From Arthrobacter globiformis (GTDB taxonomy: Bacteria; Actinomycetota; Actinomycetes; Actinomycetales; Micrococcaceae), in the NCBI RefSeq assembly GCF_003261175.1, contig NZ_QLNP01000104.1, forward strand, positions 1 to 64,000: a DNA stretch of 64,000 nucleotides, read 5' to 3'. Position 1 is the stretch's first letter. The number at the start of each line of letters is the position of its first letter. Shown in pieces: positions 1 through 8,151 of the stretch. The position numbers and the translations under genes were made by a program. A model generated the notes under the pieces. It searched no databases and had not been told where the DNA came from. It saw nothing but the letters and a program-made list of their open reading frames with translations.

Positions 1-975
1 GAGGGCGGTGATGACCTCGTCGATTTCGTCGTTGAACCGGAAGGAGCCTTTGAGGTCCAGTTCGCGGGTGATGGCCAGGGAGATCAGGACCGGCTGCGGG
101 CCGGTGGGCAGCAGCCCGACCATGACCACGGTCCCGCCCCGGGCGGCGCCCTGGATCGCGGAGGCCAGGCCGTGGTGGTTCCCGGAGGATTCGATCACGA
201 CGTCGGCCTGCACCCTGGCGATCGCCTCACCATCGGCGGCGTTCAGGGTCTCGTCCGCGCCCACCGCCGTGGCGATCTCCAGGGGTTTGGCGTGCATGTC
301 CACCGCGACGATCCGGGCAGCGCCGGCACGTTTGAGGACCGCGACCACCAACGCCCCGATCGGGCCAGACCCGATCACGAGCGCGGTCTTGCCGGCCACG
401 TCCCCCGCCCGTGCGACCGCGTGCCAGGCCACACTGGCCGGTTCGATCAGGGCCGCGGTGCGCAGGTCCAGGGTTTCGGGCAGGGCCCGGAGCATCCTCA
501 CCGGCAGGTTCACGTACCGGCTGAACGCCCCGTCAGTGTGCGGGAACCGCGCCGCAGAGCCCAGGTACGTGCACCCCGGTGACAGGTTCGGCCGGTCCGC
601 CGGGTACCTTGGCGCGTCCGGGCCCGTCCCGGGGCCCGGGGTGGCCGGGTGCACCGCCACCGGGGTCCCGGCGGCCGGGCCGGAACCGTCCGCGGCAGCC
701 CTGACCACCCGGCCGCTGATCTCATGGCCCAGCACCAAAGGCGCCTTCAGGATCGACTCCCCCGCCGCGCCGTGCAGCCAGTAATGCAGGTCCGACCCGC
801 AAATCCCCCCATACAGCACCTCGATCACGGCCTCGTCCGGGGCCGGGGCCGTCAGCGGGACATCATCGATCCGCAGATCCCCCTTCGCATGCGCGACCAC
901 CGCCGGACCCGACACCGGCAGTTCCGTTGCCGCTGCTGCCGTTGTTTCTGCTGAAGATTCTGTTGTGTGTGTCAT
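1..975 (-). CDS. idnD: L-idonate 5-dehydrogenase, 3' end outside window
   Basis: Zinc-dependent medium-chain dehydrogenase, expected to oxidise L-idonate to 5-keto-gluconate with NAD(P) in the cytosol. The visible 325 residues contain the catalytic-zinc loop GGICGSDLHYW (about 56-66), GHE (83-85), and the nucleotide-binding GSGPIG (202-207). The GGICGSDLHYW context followed by a downstream GHEISG is typical of IdnD. The ATG overlaps the stop of the upstream SDR (ATGA), so the two are translationally coupled, and a 5-ketogluconate reductase next door supports the assignment. Oddity: the lobe that normally carries four structural-zinc cysteines (about 109-140) keeps only C135. The reading frame is open to the window edge, so the C-terminus is not seen. 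Confidence 0.85.
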   Translation of the reverse strand, partial: MTHTTESSAETTAAAATELPVSGPAVVAHAKGDLRIDDVPLTAPAPDEAVIEVLYGGICGSDLHYWLHGAAGESILKAPLVLGHEISGRVVRAAADGSGPAAGTPVAVHPATPGPGTGPDAPRYPADRPNLSPGCTYLGSAARFPHTDGAFSRYVNLPVRMLRALPETLDLRTAALIEPASVAWHAVARAGDVAGKTALVIGSGPIGALVVAVLKRAGAARIVAVDMHAKPLEIATAVGADETLNAADGEAIARVQADVVIESSGNHHGLASAIQGAARGGTVVMVGLLPTGPQPVLISLAITRELDLKGSFRFNDEIDEVITAL

Positions 976-1745
976 CAGACCACCACCGTCATTCCGCCGT
1001 CGATAAAGATTGTCTGCCCGTTCACGAAATCAGACCCGCTGGAGGCCAGCCACACCGCCGGGCCGGCCAAATCCTGCACCGTGCCCCACCGCGCCGCCGG
1101 GGTCCGGCCCAGGATCCAGGCATTGAACTGCTCATCGTCCACCAGGTTCTGCGTCATCTCGGTATGGATATACCCCGGCGCGATCCCGTTGATCTGCAGC
1201 CCCGCACCAGCCCACTCCGCGGTCATCGCCCGGGTCAGGTTCCGCAACCCGCCCTTCGCCGCCACATACGGGGCGATCGTGGGCCGGGCCAGGTCCGTCT
1301 GCACCGAACAGATGTTAATGATCTTCCCGTGACCCCTCGGAATCATGTGCCGGGCCGCCTCCCGGCCCACCAGGAAGGCGCTGGTCAGGTCCGTGGAGAT
1401 CACCCGCTCCCAGTCCTTCACGTCCAGCTCCAGCATCGGCACCCGGTGCTGGATCCCGGCGTTGTTCACCAGGACCTCCAGCGGCCCCACATGCTCCTCG
1501 ACCCAGGCCACCCCGGCCGCGGCCGCCGAATCGTCCGTGACATCAAACGCCACACCGTGCACCCGGCCCGGCGCGTACTCAGCCGCCATCACCGCCTCCG
1601 CAGCCTTCAACCGCTCCGGATTCACCCCGTTCAACACCACCGTCGCACCCGCATCAGCCAACGCCCGAGCCAACGCATTACCAATCCCCCGGCTCGAACC
1701 AGTCACCAAAGCAACCCGCCCGGTCAAATCAAAAAGTGAAGTCAT
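975..1745 (-). CDS. idnO: SDR, gluconate 5-dehydrogenase (5-ketogluconate reductase) type
   Basis: Classical short-chain dehydrogenase of 256 residues. The Rossmann motif TGSSRGIG is at 15-22, NNAG at 94-97, catalytic S147, Y160 and K164. Family knowledge: IdnO/Gno interconverts 5-keto-gluconate and gluconate; with the adjacent idnD this would feed L-idonate into the gluconate pathway. The frame is open about 115 codons further upstream, but I place the start at 1745 because an AAGGAG lies 8 nt before this ATG and the protein then starts just before the Rossmann fold (MTSLFDLTGRVALVTG). The substrate is inferred from the neighbour; other 3-oxoacyl or sugar reductases of this family look similar. 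Confidence 0.85.
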   Translation of the reverse strand: MTSLFDLTGRVALVTGSSRGIGNALARALADAGATVVLNGVNPERLKAAEAVMAAEYAPGRVHGVAFDVTDDSAAAAGVAWVEEHVGPLEVLVNNAGIQHRVPMLELDVKDWERVISTDLTSAFLVGREAARHMIPRGHGKIINICSVQTDLARPTIAPYVAAKGGLRNLTRAMTAEWAGAGLQINGIAPGYIHTEMTQNLVDDEQFNAWILGRTPAARWGTVQDLAGPAVWLASSGSDFVNGQTIFIDGGMTVVV

Positions 1746-1888
1746 GAAGAGCAGCTCCTTCGCCGCGGTCTGCGCAGTGCGCCAAAAATGATGGTTCAGT
1801 TTCGCGCGAACGTACACTTGTGGCCCCATTTGCGGGTCCCATGCCGGGCCGCAACTGTAGGTTCGCGCTTGTTTCGGAAGCTGCTGTC
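1746..1888. other. Intergenic region upstream of idnO
   Basis: 143 bp between the hydroxyacid dehydrogenase stop and the idnO start, both on the minus strand. It holds the AAGGAG ribosome-binding site of idnO and a 10-bp perfect palindrome TTCGCGCGAA at 1801-1810. The size suggests a separate promoter for the idn pair, but I see no convincing -10/-35 pair. Confidence 0.4.
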
Positions 1889-2830
1889 TTAGAAGGGACC
1901 GCGCTGCACGAGGTTGGCCGGGGTTCCTCCCGCGGCCAGCGCTTCGAGCTGCTGCCGCAGGAGCTTCAGGATCCGCGGCTGGAAGGCGGACGCGTTGCCG
2001 CCCACGTGGGGCGTGATGAGGGCGTCGGGCGTGGACCACAGCGGGTGGTCCTGCGGAAGCGGTTCCGGATCGACGACGTCGAGGGCGCACTGCAGGCGGC
2101 CGGAGAGGACTTCCTTGGTCAGGGCTGCGGTGTCCACTACCGGGCCGCGGCCCACGTTCACCACGAGCGCGCCGTCGGGCAGGGCGGCGAGGACTTCCTC
2201 ACCGATCAGGTGGCGGGTGTGGCCGTCCAGGGGCAGCACCGTGACCAGGATGTCGTGGGTCGCCGCGAGCGTGGGCAGGTCCGCCGAAGCGTGGACCTCG
2301 CCGTGCTCGTCGGTCCGCGCCGTGCTTCCCACCCGTGTAACCGTGACCTCGAAGGGCTCCAAGCGGCGGGCGATCTCGTGCCCGATTCCGCCGACGCCCA
2401 CCAGGAGCACGCGGCGGTCCGCGAGGGACTGGCGCCGCTCCGGCCGCCAGAGACCGTACTGCTGGTCGCGGACCGCCTGGTCGATGCCGCGCAGCTTGGC
2501 GAGGATCAGCCCCACCGCCAGTTCCGCCGTCGCCGCCGCGTGCACGCCTGAGGCGTTGGCGACGCCGGCCGCCGGACCGGCGGCTTCAATGACGCCGTCG
2601 TATCCGGTGGACTGTGTCTGGACGAACTTCAGTTCGTCCACCTGGGCGAGCGATCCCAGAACCGCGCCGGCGTTGATGTAAGGGAGGATGACGCCGTCGA
2701 TCTCTCCCAGCGTCCCGCCGTCGGGATCCGATTTCATGTCCCAAACAATTCCCTTGAGCCCTTCGGGGAGGGGCGAGAGATCGGCGAGCAGTTGCCGGTC
2801 GGGGAAGCTGACGGTGCGTACTGGTTGCAT
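1889..2830 (-). CDS. D-isomer-specific 2-hydroxyacid dehydrogenase
   Basis: NAD-dependent 2-hydroxyacid dehydrogenase of 313 residues, a usual length. The nucleotide-binding GVGGIG is at 145-150. The catalytic triad of the family is visible: R228 (NVGRGP), E256 (DPEPL) and H275 (TPHVGG). The family reduces 2-keto acids or oxidises D-2-hydroxy acids; phosphoglycerate dehydrogenase-like and glyoxylate/hydroxypyruvate reductase-like members cannot be told apart here. A hairpin lies between the upstream SDR and this gene, so it may have its own promoter. Its ribosome-binding site is weak. Confidence 0.85.
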   Translation of the reverse strand: MQPVRTVSFPDRQLLADLSPLPEGLKGIVWDMKSDPDGGTLGEIDGVILPYINAGAVLGSLAQVDELKFVQTQSTGYDGVIEAAGPAAGVANASGVHAAATAELAVGLILAKLRGIDQAVRDQQYGLWRPERRQSLADRRVLLVGVGGIGHEIARRLEPFEVTVTRVGSTARTDEHGEVHASADLPTLAATHDILVTVLPLDGHTRHLIGEEVLAALPDGALVVNVGRGPVVDTAALTKEVLSGRLQCALDVVDPEPLPQDHPLWSTPDALITPHVGGNASAFQPRILKLLRQQLEALAAGGTPANLVQRGPF

Positions 2831-2867
2831 CGGAAACCTATCGATTCTGTGGATCTGGGGTGGACAG

Positions 2868-2896
2868 GGTGGGGCCAGTTTTGGGATGGCCCCACC
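2868..2896 (-). terminator. Hairpin between SDR and hydroxyacid dehydrogenase genes
   Basis: Perfect 9-bp stem GGTGGGGCC / GGCCCCACC with an 11-nt loop, 10 bp after the stop of the SDR gene on the minus strand. There is no clear T-run, so terminator function is inferred from position and stem strength; it could attenuate read-through into the dehydrogenase gene. Confidence 0.5.
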
Positions 2897-2905
2897 TTGG
2901 GCAGC

Positions 2906-3661
2906 TTAGGCCTGGCGCCGGTCGAACGTGAGCCCGCCGGGGACCTGGAAGGTGGGCATGAGTTCCATCATGCCCACATTCACGTGGCGCGGTGTTTCGA
3001 TGGCGTAGTCCATGGCGTTGACAATGTCGTCGGTGGTCAGGGATTCGTAGCCCTCGTAGTACGTCTTCCAGGCCTCTTCCATGGCCTCGGGCGAGCCGCC
3101 CATGTTGCGGCCGAAAATCTCCGTCTCGACGCGTCCGGGGCAGATCTCGGTGACGCGGATGCGCTTGCCGACGGTGTCGTTGCGCAGCTGGCGGGAGATC
3201 TGGTGCACGGCTGCCTTGGTGGCGTGGTAGACCGTGTGGCCGTAGAAGTTGTACAGGCCGGCGATGGAGCTGACGTTGATGACGTGGCCGCGGTCGCGTT
3301 CCACCATGCCGGGCAGGACCAGTCGGGTGAGCTGGAGCAGGCCGCGGAGGTTGACGTCAATGAGTTCGTCGATGTCGTTCTCCGAGGAGTTCAGGATGTT
3401 GCCGGGCCGGGATACGCCGGCGCAGTTCACCAGGACGTCGATCTTGAGATGTCCGACGGCGGCCGTCAGGGCCGCGGTGTCGGTCAGGTCAACGACGTGG
3501 GGAATGGCGCCGGTCTTGTCGGCAAGGTCGTTCAGGCGTTCCTCGTTGCGGGCAACGGCGTGGACGGTGAGTCCGCGCTTGGTGAGGCGCTCGGCGATCG
3601 CGGCACCCATCCCGGTCGAGGCACCGGTGACGAGGGCTGTTGAGTAGTCTGAAAACGGCAT
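2906..3661 (-). CDS. SDR family oxidoreductase, 3-hydroxy acid dehydrogenase-like
   Basis: Classical SDR of 251 residues with TGASTGMG (12-19), N-C-A-G at 79-82 (the usual NNAG with the second N replaced by C), S132 in NVSSIAG, and Y145/K149 in YHATK. The overall pattern resembles the YdfG / serine 3-dehydrogenase branch, which oxidises 3-hydroxy acids with NADP; the substrate here is not proven. Good ribosome-binding site AGGAG 6 nt before the ATG. It lies 30 bp downstream of the MHS transporter gene on the same strand and is probably co-transcribed with it. Confidence 0.85.
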   Translation of the reverse strand: MPFSDYSTALVTGASTGMGAAIAERLTKRGLTVHAVARNEERLNDLADKTGAIPHVVDLTDTAALTAAVGHLKIDVLVNCAGVSRPGNILNSSENDIDELIDVNLRGLLQLTRLVLPGMVERDRGHVINVSSIAGLYNFYGHTVYHATKAAVHQISRQLRNDTVGKRIRVTEICPGRVETEIFGRNMGGSPEAMEEAWKTYYEGYESLTTDDIVNAMDYAIETPRHVNVGMMELMPTFQVPGGLTFDRRQA

Positions 3662-3691
3662 GTAAGTCTCCTGTTAGTGCAGTGGTGAGTG

Positions 3692-5071
3692 TTAGGCGTC
3701 GCGCAGCGGCAGGTGCGCGCGGTCCTTGACGGTGCTGACGGCCGCCAGCGTGCCCAGCGCGGTGATGACGGCGTAGAAGGCGGGCATGTAGACGTTGCCG
3801 GTGGACGAGATCAGCCAGGTCATCAGCAGCGGGGCGGTTCCGCCGAAGAGTGCCGAGGAGATGTTGTAGCCCAGACCGTAGGCCGAGTACCGGACGCGGG
3901 TGGGGAACAGTTCCACGATCAGGATGTGGATCACCGCGGTGTGACCGGCGAACACAATGGCCATGATGCAGGCTCCCAGGATGGCCAGGGCCATGTTGCC
4001 GGTGGCGATGAGTGCATAGGAGGGGATGCCGAGGACAGCCATGGCGATTGCCGAGCCGGCGATGACCTTCTTGCGTCCGATGCGGTCAGACAGGGCACCC
4101 ATGAACGGGATGGCGATGCAGATGACCACCAGGCTGCAGGCGGTGACGAGGAGTGCCTCACCGATGGTGAAGTTGAGCTGCTTGCCCTTGAGGAACGTGG
4201 GCATGTAGGAGAACAGGACGTAGTAGCCGGAGCCGTTCATGAGCGGGATGAACAGGGCCAGGAGCATGGCGCGGCGGTGTTCGGCGGAGGCGAAGGCTTC
4301 CTTGAGTGGGTTCTTGGACAGGCCGCCCTCTTCCTTCAGCTTCACGAAGTTGGGGGTGTCCGCGATGGCCTTGCGGATGTACCAGCCGATGACGCCCATG
4401 GGGATGGCGACGAGGAACGGGATGCGCCATGCGAACGAGCCGAAGCCGCCGCCGTCGATCGCTGCTGCAGTGAGCCACGGGGACATCGAGAACGCCACGA
4501 GGGTGCCGGTGAGGAGAGCCGCGAAGGAGGCGATCTGGGCGTAGGACGTGATGATGCCGCGCTTGCCTTCAGGGGCGTGCTCGGCGAGGAAGGTCATGGC
4601 GCCGGCAGCCTCGCCGCCGACGGAGAAACCCTGGAGGAGGCGGAGCAGCACAAGCAGCACGGGGGCTGCGATGCCGATGGCCGAGTAGGCGGGCAGGAGC
4701 CCGATACCGGCGGTGGCGATGCTGATCAGCAGGATGACGAAGACCAGGAGCTTTTGGCGTCCGATCTTGTCGCCCAGGATGCCGCACACGACCGCGCCGA
4801 GGGGGCGGACGAAGAAGGACACAGCGTAGCCGGCGAAGACGAACAGCAGTGCGTTGTCCGGATTGCCGGGTGCCAGGAACACGAGCGCCAGCGTTCCGGC
4901 CATGAAGGCGAAAATGCCGTTGTCGTAGAGCTCAACAAAAATTCCGACGCACCCGGCGGTGACGACTTTCCGGGTCTGCCTCGCATCGAGGCGGTCGTGC
5001 TGCGGTGCAGTCGCACGCGTTGGTGTAGACATTTTCATTCCTAACTTGGACTTAGTTCGAGGGGAGGTCAT
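3692..5071 (-). CDS. MFS transporter, metabolite:H+ symporter (MHS) family
   Basis: Polytopic membrane protein of 459 residues with about 12 hydrophobic segments. The N-terminal part (GCVGIFVELYDNGIFAFMAG) and the GxLxDRIGRKK loop in the middle fit the MHS family of the major facilitator superfamily (relatives of ProP, ShiA, KgtP), which import organic acids and osmolytes by proton symport. The start at 5071 has AAGGAT 5 nt upstream and is 9 bp from the pxpC stop; a second possible ATG at 5032 has AGGA in front. Position directly after pxpABC suggests import of pyroglutamate or a related acid; this is inference. Confidence 0.88.
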   Translation of the reverse strand: MTSPRTKSKLGMKMSTPTRATAPQHDRLDARQTRKVVTAGCVGIFVELYDNGIFAFMAGTLALVFLAPGNPDNALLFVFAGYAVSFFVRPLGAVVCGILGDKIGRQKLLVFVILLISIATAGIGLLPAYSAIGIAAPVLLVLLRLLQGFSVGGEAAGAMTFLAEHAPEGKRGIITSYAQIASFAALLTGTLVAFSMSPWLTAAAIDGGGFGSFAWRIPFLVAIPMGVIGWYIRKAIADTPNFVKLKEEGGLSKNPLKEAFASAEHRRAMLLALFIPLMNGSGYYVLFSYMPTFLKGKQLNFTIGEALLVTACSLVVICIAIPFMGALSDRIGRKKVIAGSAIAMAVLGIPSYALIATGNMALAILGACIMAIVFAGHTAVIHILIVELFPTRVRYSAYGLGYNISSALFGGTAPLLMTWLISSTGNVYMPAFYAVITALGTLAAVSTVKDRAHLPLRDA

Positions 5072-5080
5072 CGGTGATCC

Positions 5081-6094
5081 TTAGCTGCCGGCTGCCGGTA
5101 TAAGTTCCGGCCAGCCGGGCTCTTTTCCGATGCCAAGGAGGGCGAAGATTGTGCTGACGCGGGACCGGAGGTTTTCCAGTTCCCTTATTGCGGCCCGATG
5201 CTTTGCTGTGGCTTCGGGGACGGTGGTTTTGCGGAAAGTGATGGTGTGCCCGGGGCGGGCCTGGGCGAGAGTGTCGAGCGAGCGGCTGGTGACCACTGCC
5301 AGGACGGGGTACCCGGCGGTGACGCCGCGTCCCCGGTGCAGCACCAGCAGCTCTTCCCTGGAGGGAACCTCGATGGCTCCCACCGGAACGCCGCGGGACA
5401 GCACCTCGGCTGACGACTGGCGTTCGGGAAGCGCCCCGCCGAGGCGCAGCCCGATGTGGTTGCTCCGGGCACTGACGGTGTATTCGGTGGTGTACAGCAG
5501 CTCTGCTGTGTCGCCGAATTCTTCAACGTCCGGTCCGTCCGTGACGTCGATGACCGCCCTGCTGCCAAACTCGGGCCGGGTCAGCCCCAGCCGGAACAGC
5601 GGAAGGTCAAAGTATGGCTGCCGGATGGGTCCGACGCTCCTGCCAGTCTTCAGCTCGGTGCCCTCGGAGAGCCGTAGGCCGAAGCCGACGACCGTGTCCG
5701 GGGCGCAGCTTCCCAGCAGTTCCGGAGCCTCCACGGAACCGTGGACCGCAAGGTAGGCGCGGAGGCCGCCGGTGATCCGGCGCGCCGCCACGGTTTCCCC
5801 GGCACGGACGGACACCGGTTCCCACTGCTGGCATTCGCGCCCGCCGACGGTGAGGGTCAGCGGTGCGCCGGTGACAGCGATGAGGAGATCCGTGGTGGCC
5901 TGCATCCGGAAGTCGAGGGCGGTTATTTCCAGCAGCGGGGCGTTGTCGGCGTTGGCGGCGAGGATGTTCGCCGCCCGTGCCGAGAACTGGTCCAGTGCCC
6001 CGTTGACGGGGAGCCCGAACCGGGGTCCGCGGAACCGGCCCAGGTCCGTGACCACCGAGTTTCCGGGCTGCTGGATGATCAGTGACCCGCTCAT
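5081..6094 (-). CDS. pxpC: 5-oxoprolinase subunit C (biotin-dependent carboxyltransferase-like family)
   Basis: Protein of 337 residues with the family's N-terminal pattern of conserved glycines and D (PGNSVVTDLGRFRGPRFGLP, then GALDQFSARAAN). In bacteria PxpA, PxpB and PxpC together open 5-oxoproline (pyroglutamate) to glutamate using ATP; PxpC corresponds to KipA/YbgK. The start overlaps the pxpB stop by 4 bp (ATGA) and has GGAGG 7 nt upstream, so subunits are translationally coupled. Length is normal for the family. Confidence 0.9.
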   Translation of the reverse strand: MSGSLIIQQPGNSVVTDLGRFRGPRFGLPVNGALDQFSARAANILAANADNAPLLEITALDFRMQATTDLLIAVTGAPLTLTVGGRECQQWEPVSVRAGETVAARRITGGLRAYLAVHGSVEAPELLGSCAPDTVVGFGLRLSEGTELKTGRSVGPIRQPYFDLPLFRLGLTRPEFGSRAVIDVTDGPDVEEFGDTAELLYTTEYTVSARSNHIGLRLGGALPERQSSAEVLSRGVPVGAIEVPSREELLVLHRGRGVTAGYPVLAVVTSRSLDTLAQARPGHTITFRKTTVPEATAKHRAAIRELENLRSRVSTIFALLGIGKEPGWPELIPAAGS

Positions 6095-6816
6095 CGTGCT
6101 GCCTCCAGTTTCCGGCCCGCGTACTCTGCGAACTCTTCCGGCTGGATCTGGCGGAACGTCAGGCGGTCGCCGGGAAGGTAGGGAACCAGTGGCTCGCTGG
6201 CGGCGTCAAGGACTGTCAGCGGGGTCTGGCCGATGACGCACCATCCGCCGGGGGCCGCCGCCGGAGCGATGACTGCCTGCCGGCCGGCGACGGCCACGGC
6301 ACCCGCCGGAACGGACAGCCGGGGATCCTTCAGCCGCGGAACGGGGAGAGGAAAGTCGGGGCCGTCCATCATGGGTGAACCCGCGGGGGCACCGAGGCAA
6401 CGGATGACGTAGGACTTGGCCGTGTGGAGCGCGATGATCTCCTCCACGGAGAGCTGCTCGTGCTCGGCAACACGCTCAAGGTCCGGGCCGTATTCGCCGC
6501 CGTAGACCACCGGGACGCTGAAATCGCGGGGGGTGCGGGCGGGTGCACCGACGTGCTCCAGCTGGCGCAGGCCAAGGAGGACGAAGGCCCGGACCTGGCG
6601 CGCAGAGGTGACACCGGGGTCAAATTCCACGAGCAGCGAGTCGTACGTCGGCACTGCGCCGTGTACACCGTCGGCCCCTGCAGTCTCAAGCCACTGCGCG
6701 AGGGCATGGACGGTGGCCCAGTTGGCCTCCGTGTCATCGGAGGAGGCGACGACCCGCAGGGCCGAATCCCCGGACTCGAAGATCTCCACCGGAGTCGGAT
6801 TTGGGGTGGCAGCCAT
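6091..6816 (-). CDS. pxpB: 5-oxoprolinase subunit B (KipI-like)
   Basis: Protein of 241 residues. It shows the family opening ESGDSALRVV and the C-terminal signature PGGWCVIGQTP typical of PxpB/KipI/YbgJ. It pairs with PxpC and PxpA for ATP-dependent hydrolysis of 5-oxoproline; the Bacillus homologue KipI was first known as an inhibitor of the sporulation kinase KinA, so regulatory roles exist in relatives. There is 1 bp between the pxpA stop and this ATG, and a 4-bp overlap with pxpC. Confidence 0.9.
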   Translation of the reverse strand: MAATPNPTPVEIFESGDSALRVVASSDDTEANWATVHALAQWLETAGADGVHGAVPTYDSLLVEFDPGVTSARQVRAFVLLGLRQLEHVGAPARTPRDFSVPVVYGGEYGPDLERVAEHEQLSVEEIIALHTAKSYVIRCLGAPAGSPMMDGPDFPLPVPRLKDPRLSVPAGAVAVAGRQAVIAPAAAPGGWCVIGQTPLTVLDAASEPLVPYLPGDRLTFRQIQPEEFAEYAGRKLEAAR

Positions 6817-6817
6817 G

Positions 6818-7606
6818 TCACGCGACCTTCTCTTTGGCGGCCAGCACCTGCGCGAGCGGGGCGATGGTCACGCCGGCGTTCTCCAGTTCGGCGCGGACCC
6901 GACGGGCCAGCTGCACCGCACCGGGGGTGTCCCCGTGCAGGAGGACGGTGTCGGCAACAATCGGTAGGTCCGTGCCGGCGACGGTTGCAATGAGCCCCTC
7001 GCACACCATGCGGACCGTACGTTCGACGATGACGGCAGGGTCGTGGATCACGGCACCGGGGCGGCCGCGGGGCACCAGGGTGCCATCTGCCTCATAGGCG
7101 CGGTCGGCGATGCCGACGATGCCGACGGGGAGCTGCCGTTCGGCAGCGGCGTCGGCGAGTTCGCCGTCCTGGGCCAGGACGATGAGGCCGGGGTTCAGGC
7201 GGGCGGCGGCATCGGCTACGGCAGCTGCGTAGTCGGCCCGGGTGGCAACGAGGTTGCCCAGGCGGCCGTGCGGCGCAATGTGGGCCACGGTGGTGCCGTG
7301 GTAAGCGGCGAAGGCGCTCAGGGCGCCAAACTGGTACAGGACGTCGTTGCGGACCTCGTCCGCCGTCAGGTCCATGGCGCGCCGGCCAAAACCACGCAGG
7401 TCCGGGAAGCTCGGGTGCGCCCCGACGCTGACGCCGCGGCGGACGCATTCGGCGACCGTGGCGTGCATGATGTCCGGGTCACCGGCGTGGAAGCCGCAGG
7501 CGATGTTGGCACTGGAAACCACCTCGAGCAGGGCAGCGTCGTCGCCCATCGAGTAGGCGCCGAAGCCTTCTCCGAGATCTGCGACGAGATCAACTGTGGG
7601 TCCCAT
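6818..7606 (-). CDS. pxpA: 5-oxoprolinase subunit A (LamB/YcsF family)
   Basis: 262-residue LamB/YcsF family protein. The N-terminus (VDLVADLGEGFGAYSMGDD) and NIACGFHAGDP are family hallmarks. The usual KPHGALYN metal-site segment is present in altered form (APHGRLGN). The frame is open 55 codons further upstream, but the ATG at 7606 has AGGAAGG in front and starts the family domain, so I use it. First gene of a coupled pxpA-pxpB-pxpC unit, converting pyroglutamate to glutamate in the cytosol. Confidence 0.9.
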   Translation of the reverse strand: MGPTVDLVADLGEGFGAYSMGDDAALLEVVSSANIACGFHAGDPDIMHATVAECVRRGVSVGAHPSFPDLRGFGRRAMDLTADEVRNDVLYQFGALSAFAAYHGTTVAHIAPHGRLGNLVATRADYAAAVADAAARLNPGLIVLAQDGELADAAAERQLPVGIVGIADRAYEADGTLVPRGRPGAVIHDPAVIVERTVRMVCEGLIATVAGTDLPIVADTVLLHGDTPGAVQLARRVRAELENAGVTIAPLAQVLAAKEKVA

Positions 7607-7835
7607 TATCTGCCTTCCTGGGGTGGTTAGCAGCGGCCCTGCCCGCCGGGGCAAAGGGATCAGCTGCGCTGGTGATGAGGTGGGTCCGAACTGGCCCCGT
7701 GAGGGCTTCCCGGTTCGGCACTGCCGGGCTACCGGCTTCTGAAAAAAGTCTGACACCGGGATTTGGCTCACACAAAGACGTAATCGGTGTCACGGGATAG
7801 GTGGTGGTTATGACCACCGCCGCAGTGGAGTCCAT
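7590..7835 (-). CDS. Possible 81-aa leader ORF upstream of pxpA
   Basis: Short frame starting MDSTAAVVITTTYPVTPITS and overlapping the pxpA start by 17 nt. Its ATG at 7835 has a strong GGAAGGAG six nucleotides upstream (a second ATG at 7841 is too close to it). I recognise no domain. It could be a small protein, a leader peptide that couples translation to pxpA, or chance. Confidence 0.3.
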   Translation of the reverse strand: MDSTAAVVITTTYPVTPITSLCEPNPGVRLFSEAGSPAVPNREALTGPVRTHLITSAADPFAPAGRAAANHPRKADNGTHS

Positions 7836-8151
7836 GACCATCTCCTTCCCACTTAGGAGGGTTCGACCCTTGCTGGCCCGTCCTCGTTGCATTGAACATA
7901 TGGAGCGTTTATTTCGGGAATGTAAAACAGCTCGCCTATTTCAATAAAATCTATTTCTATGCAAAATGCATCTGGCCCCATCGGGAAATTGCATGTCCCC
8001 CGAGGGGATAGAATGTACCCTTAATGAAATAGCGTTCTGGGTTCAACCTAGTGTCAGCGATGTGGATCACACAAAGACCTATTGCGTGTCCCTCCATAGC
8101 ATCCCGTTATGACCTTTCGGGTTCAGGACGCCGCAAAGAGAGAGGGCGGCC
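7836..8151. promoter_or_regulatory. Divergent control region between pxp operon and LysR gene
   Basis: 316 bp of unusually AT-rich DNA for this window, between the leader ORF/pxpA (minus) and the LysR gene (plus). It carries a perfect inverted repeat ATGCA-AAA-TGCAT at 7959-7971, embedded in T-N11-A spacing, a plausible LysR-type site. No other gene is visible here. Divergent layout with a LysR regulator commonly means that the regulator controls the neighbouring operon. Confidence 0.5.
7959..7971. promoter_or_regulatory. Perfect inverted repeat, candidate LysR-type operator
   Basis: ATGCAAAATGCAT: 5-bp perfect arms around AAA, lying about 180 bp before the LysR start and about 350 bp before pxpA. 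LysR-family proteins bind dyads with T-N11-A spacing. Assignment is by position and symmetry only. Confidence 0.35.

Noticed and set aside
3689-5044. 451-codon open frame on the plus strand
   Set aside because: Antisense to the MHS transporter, which has clear membrane segments and motifs.
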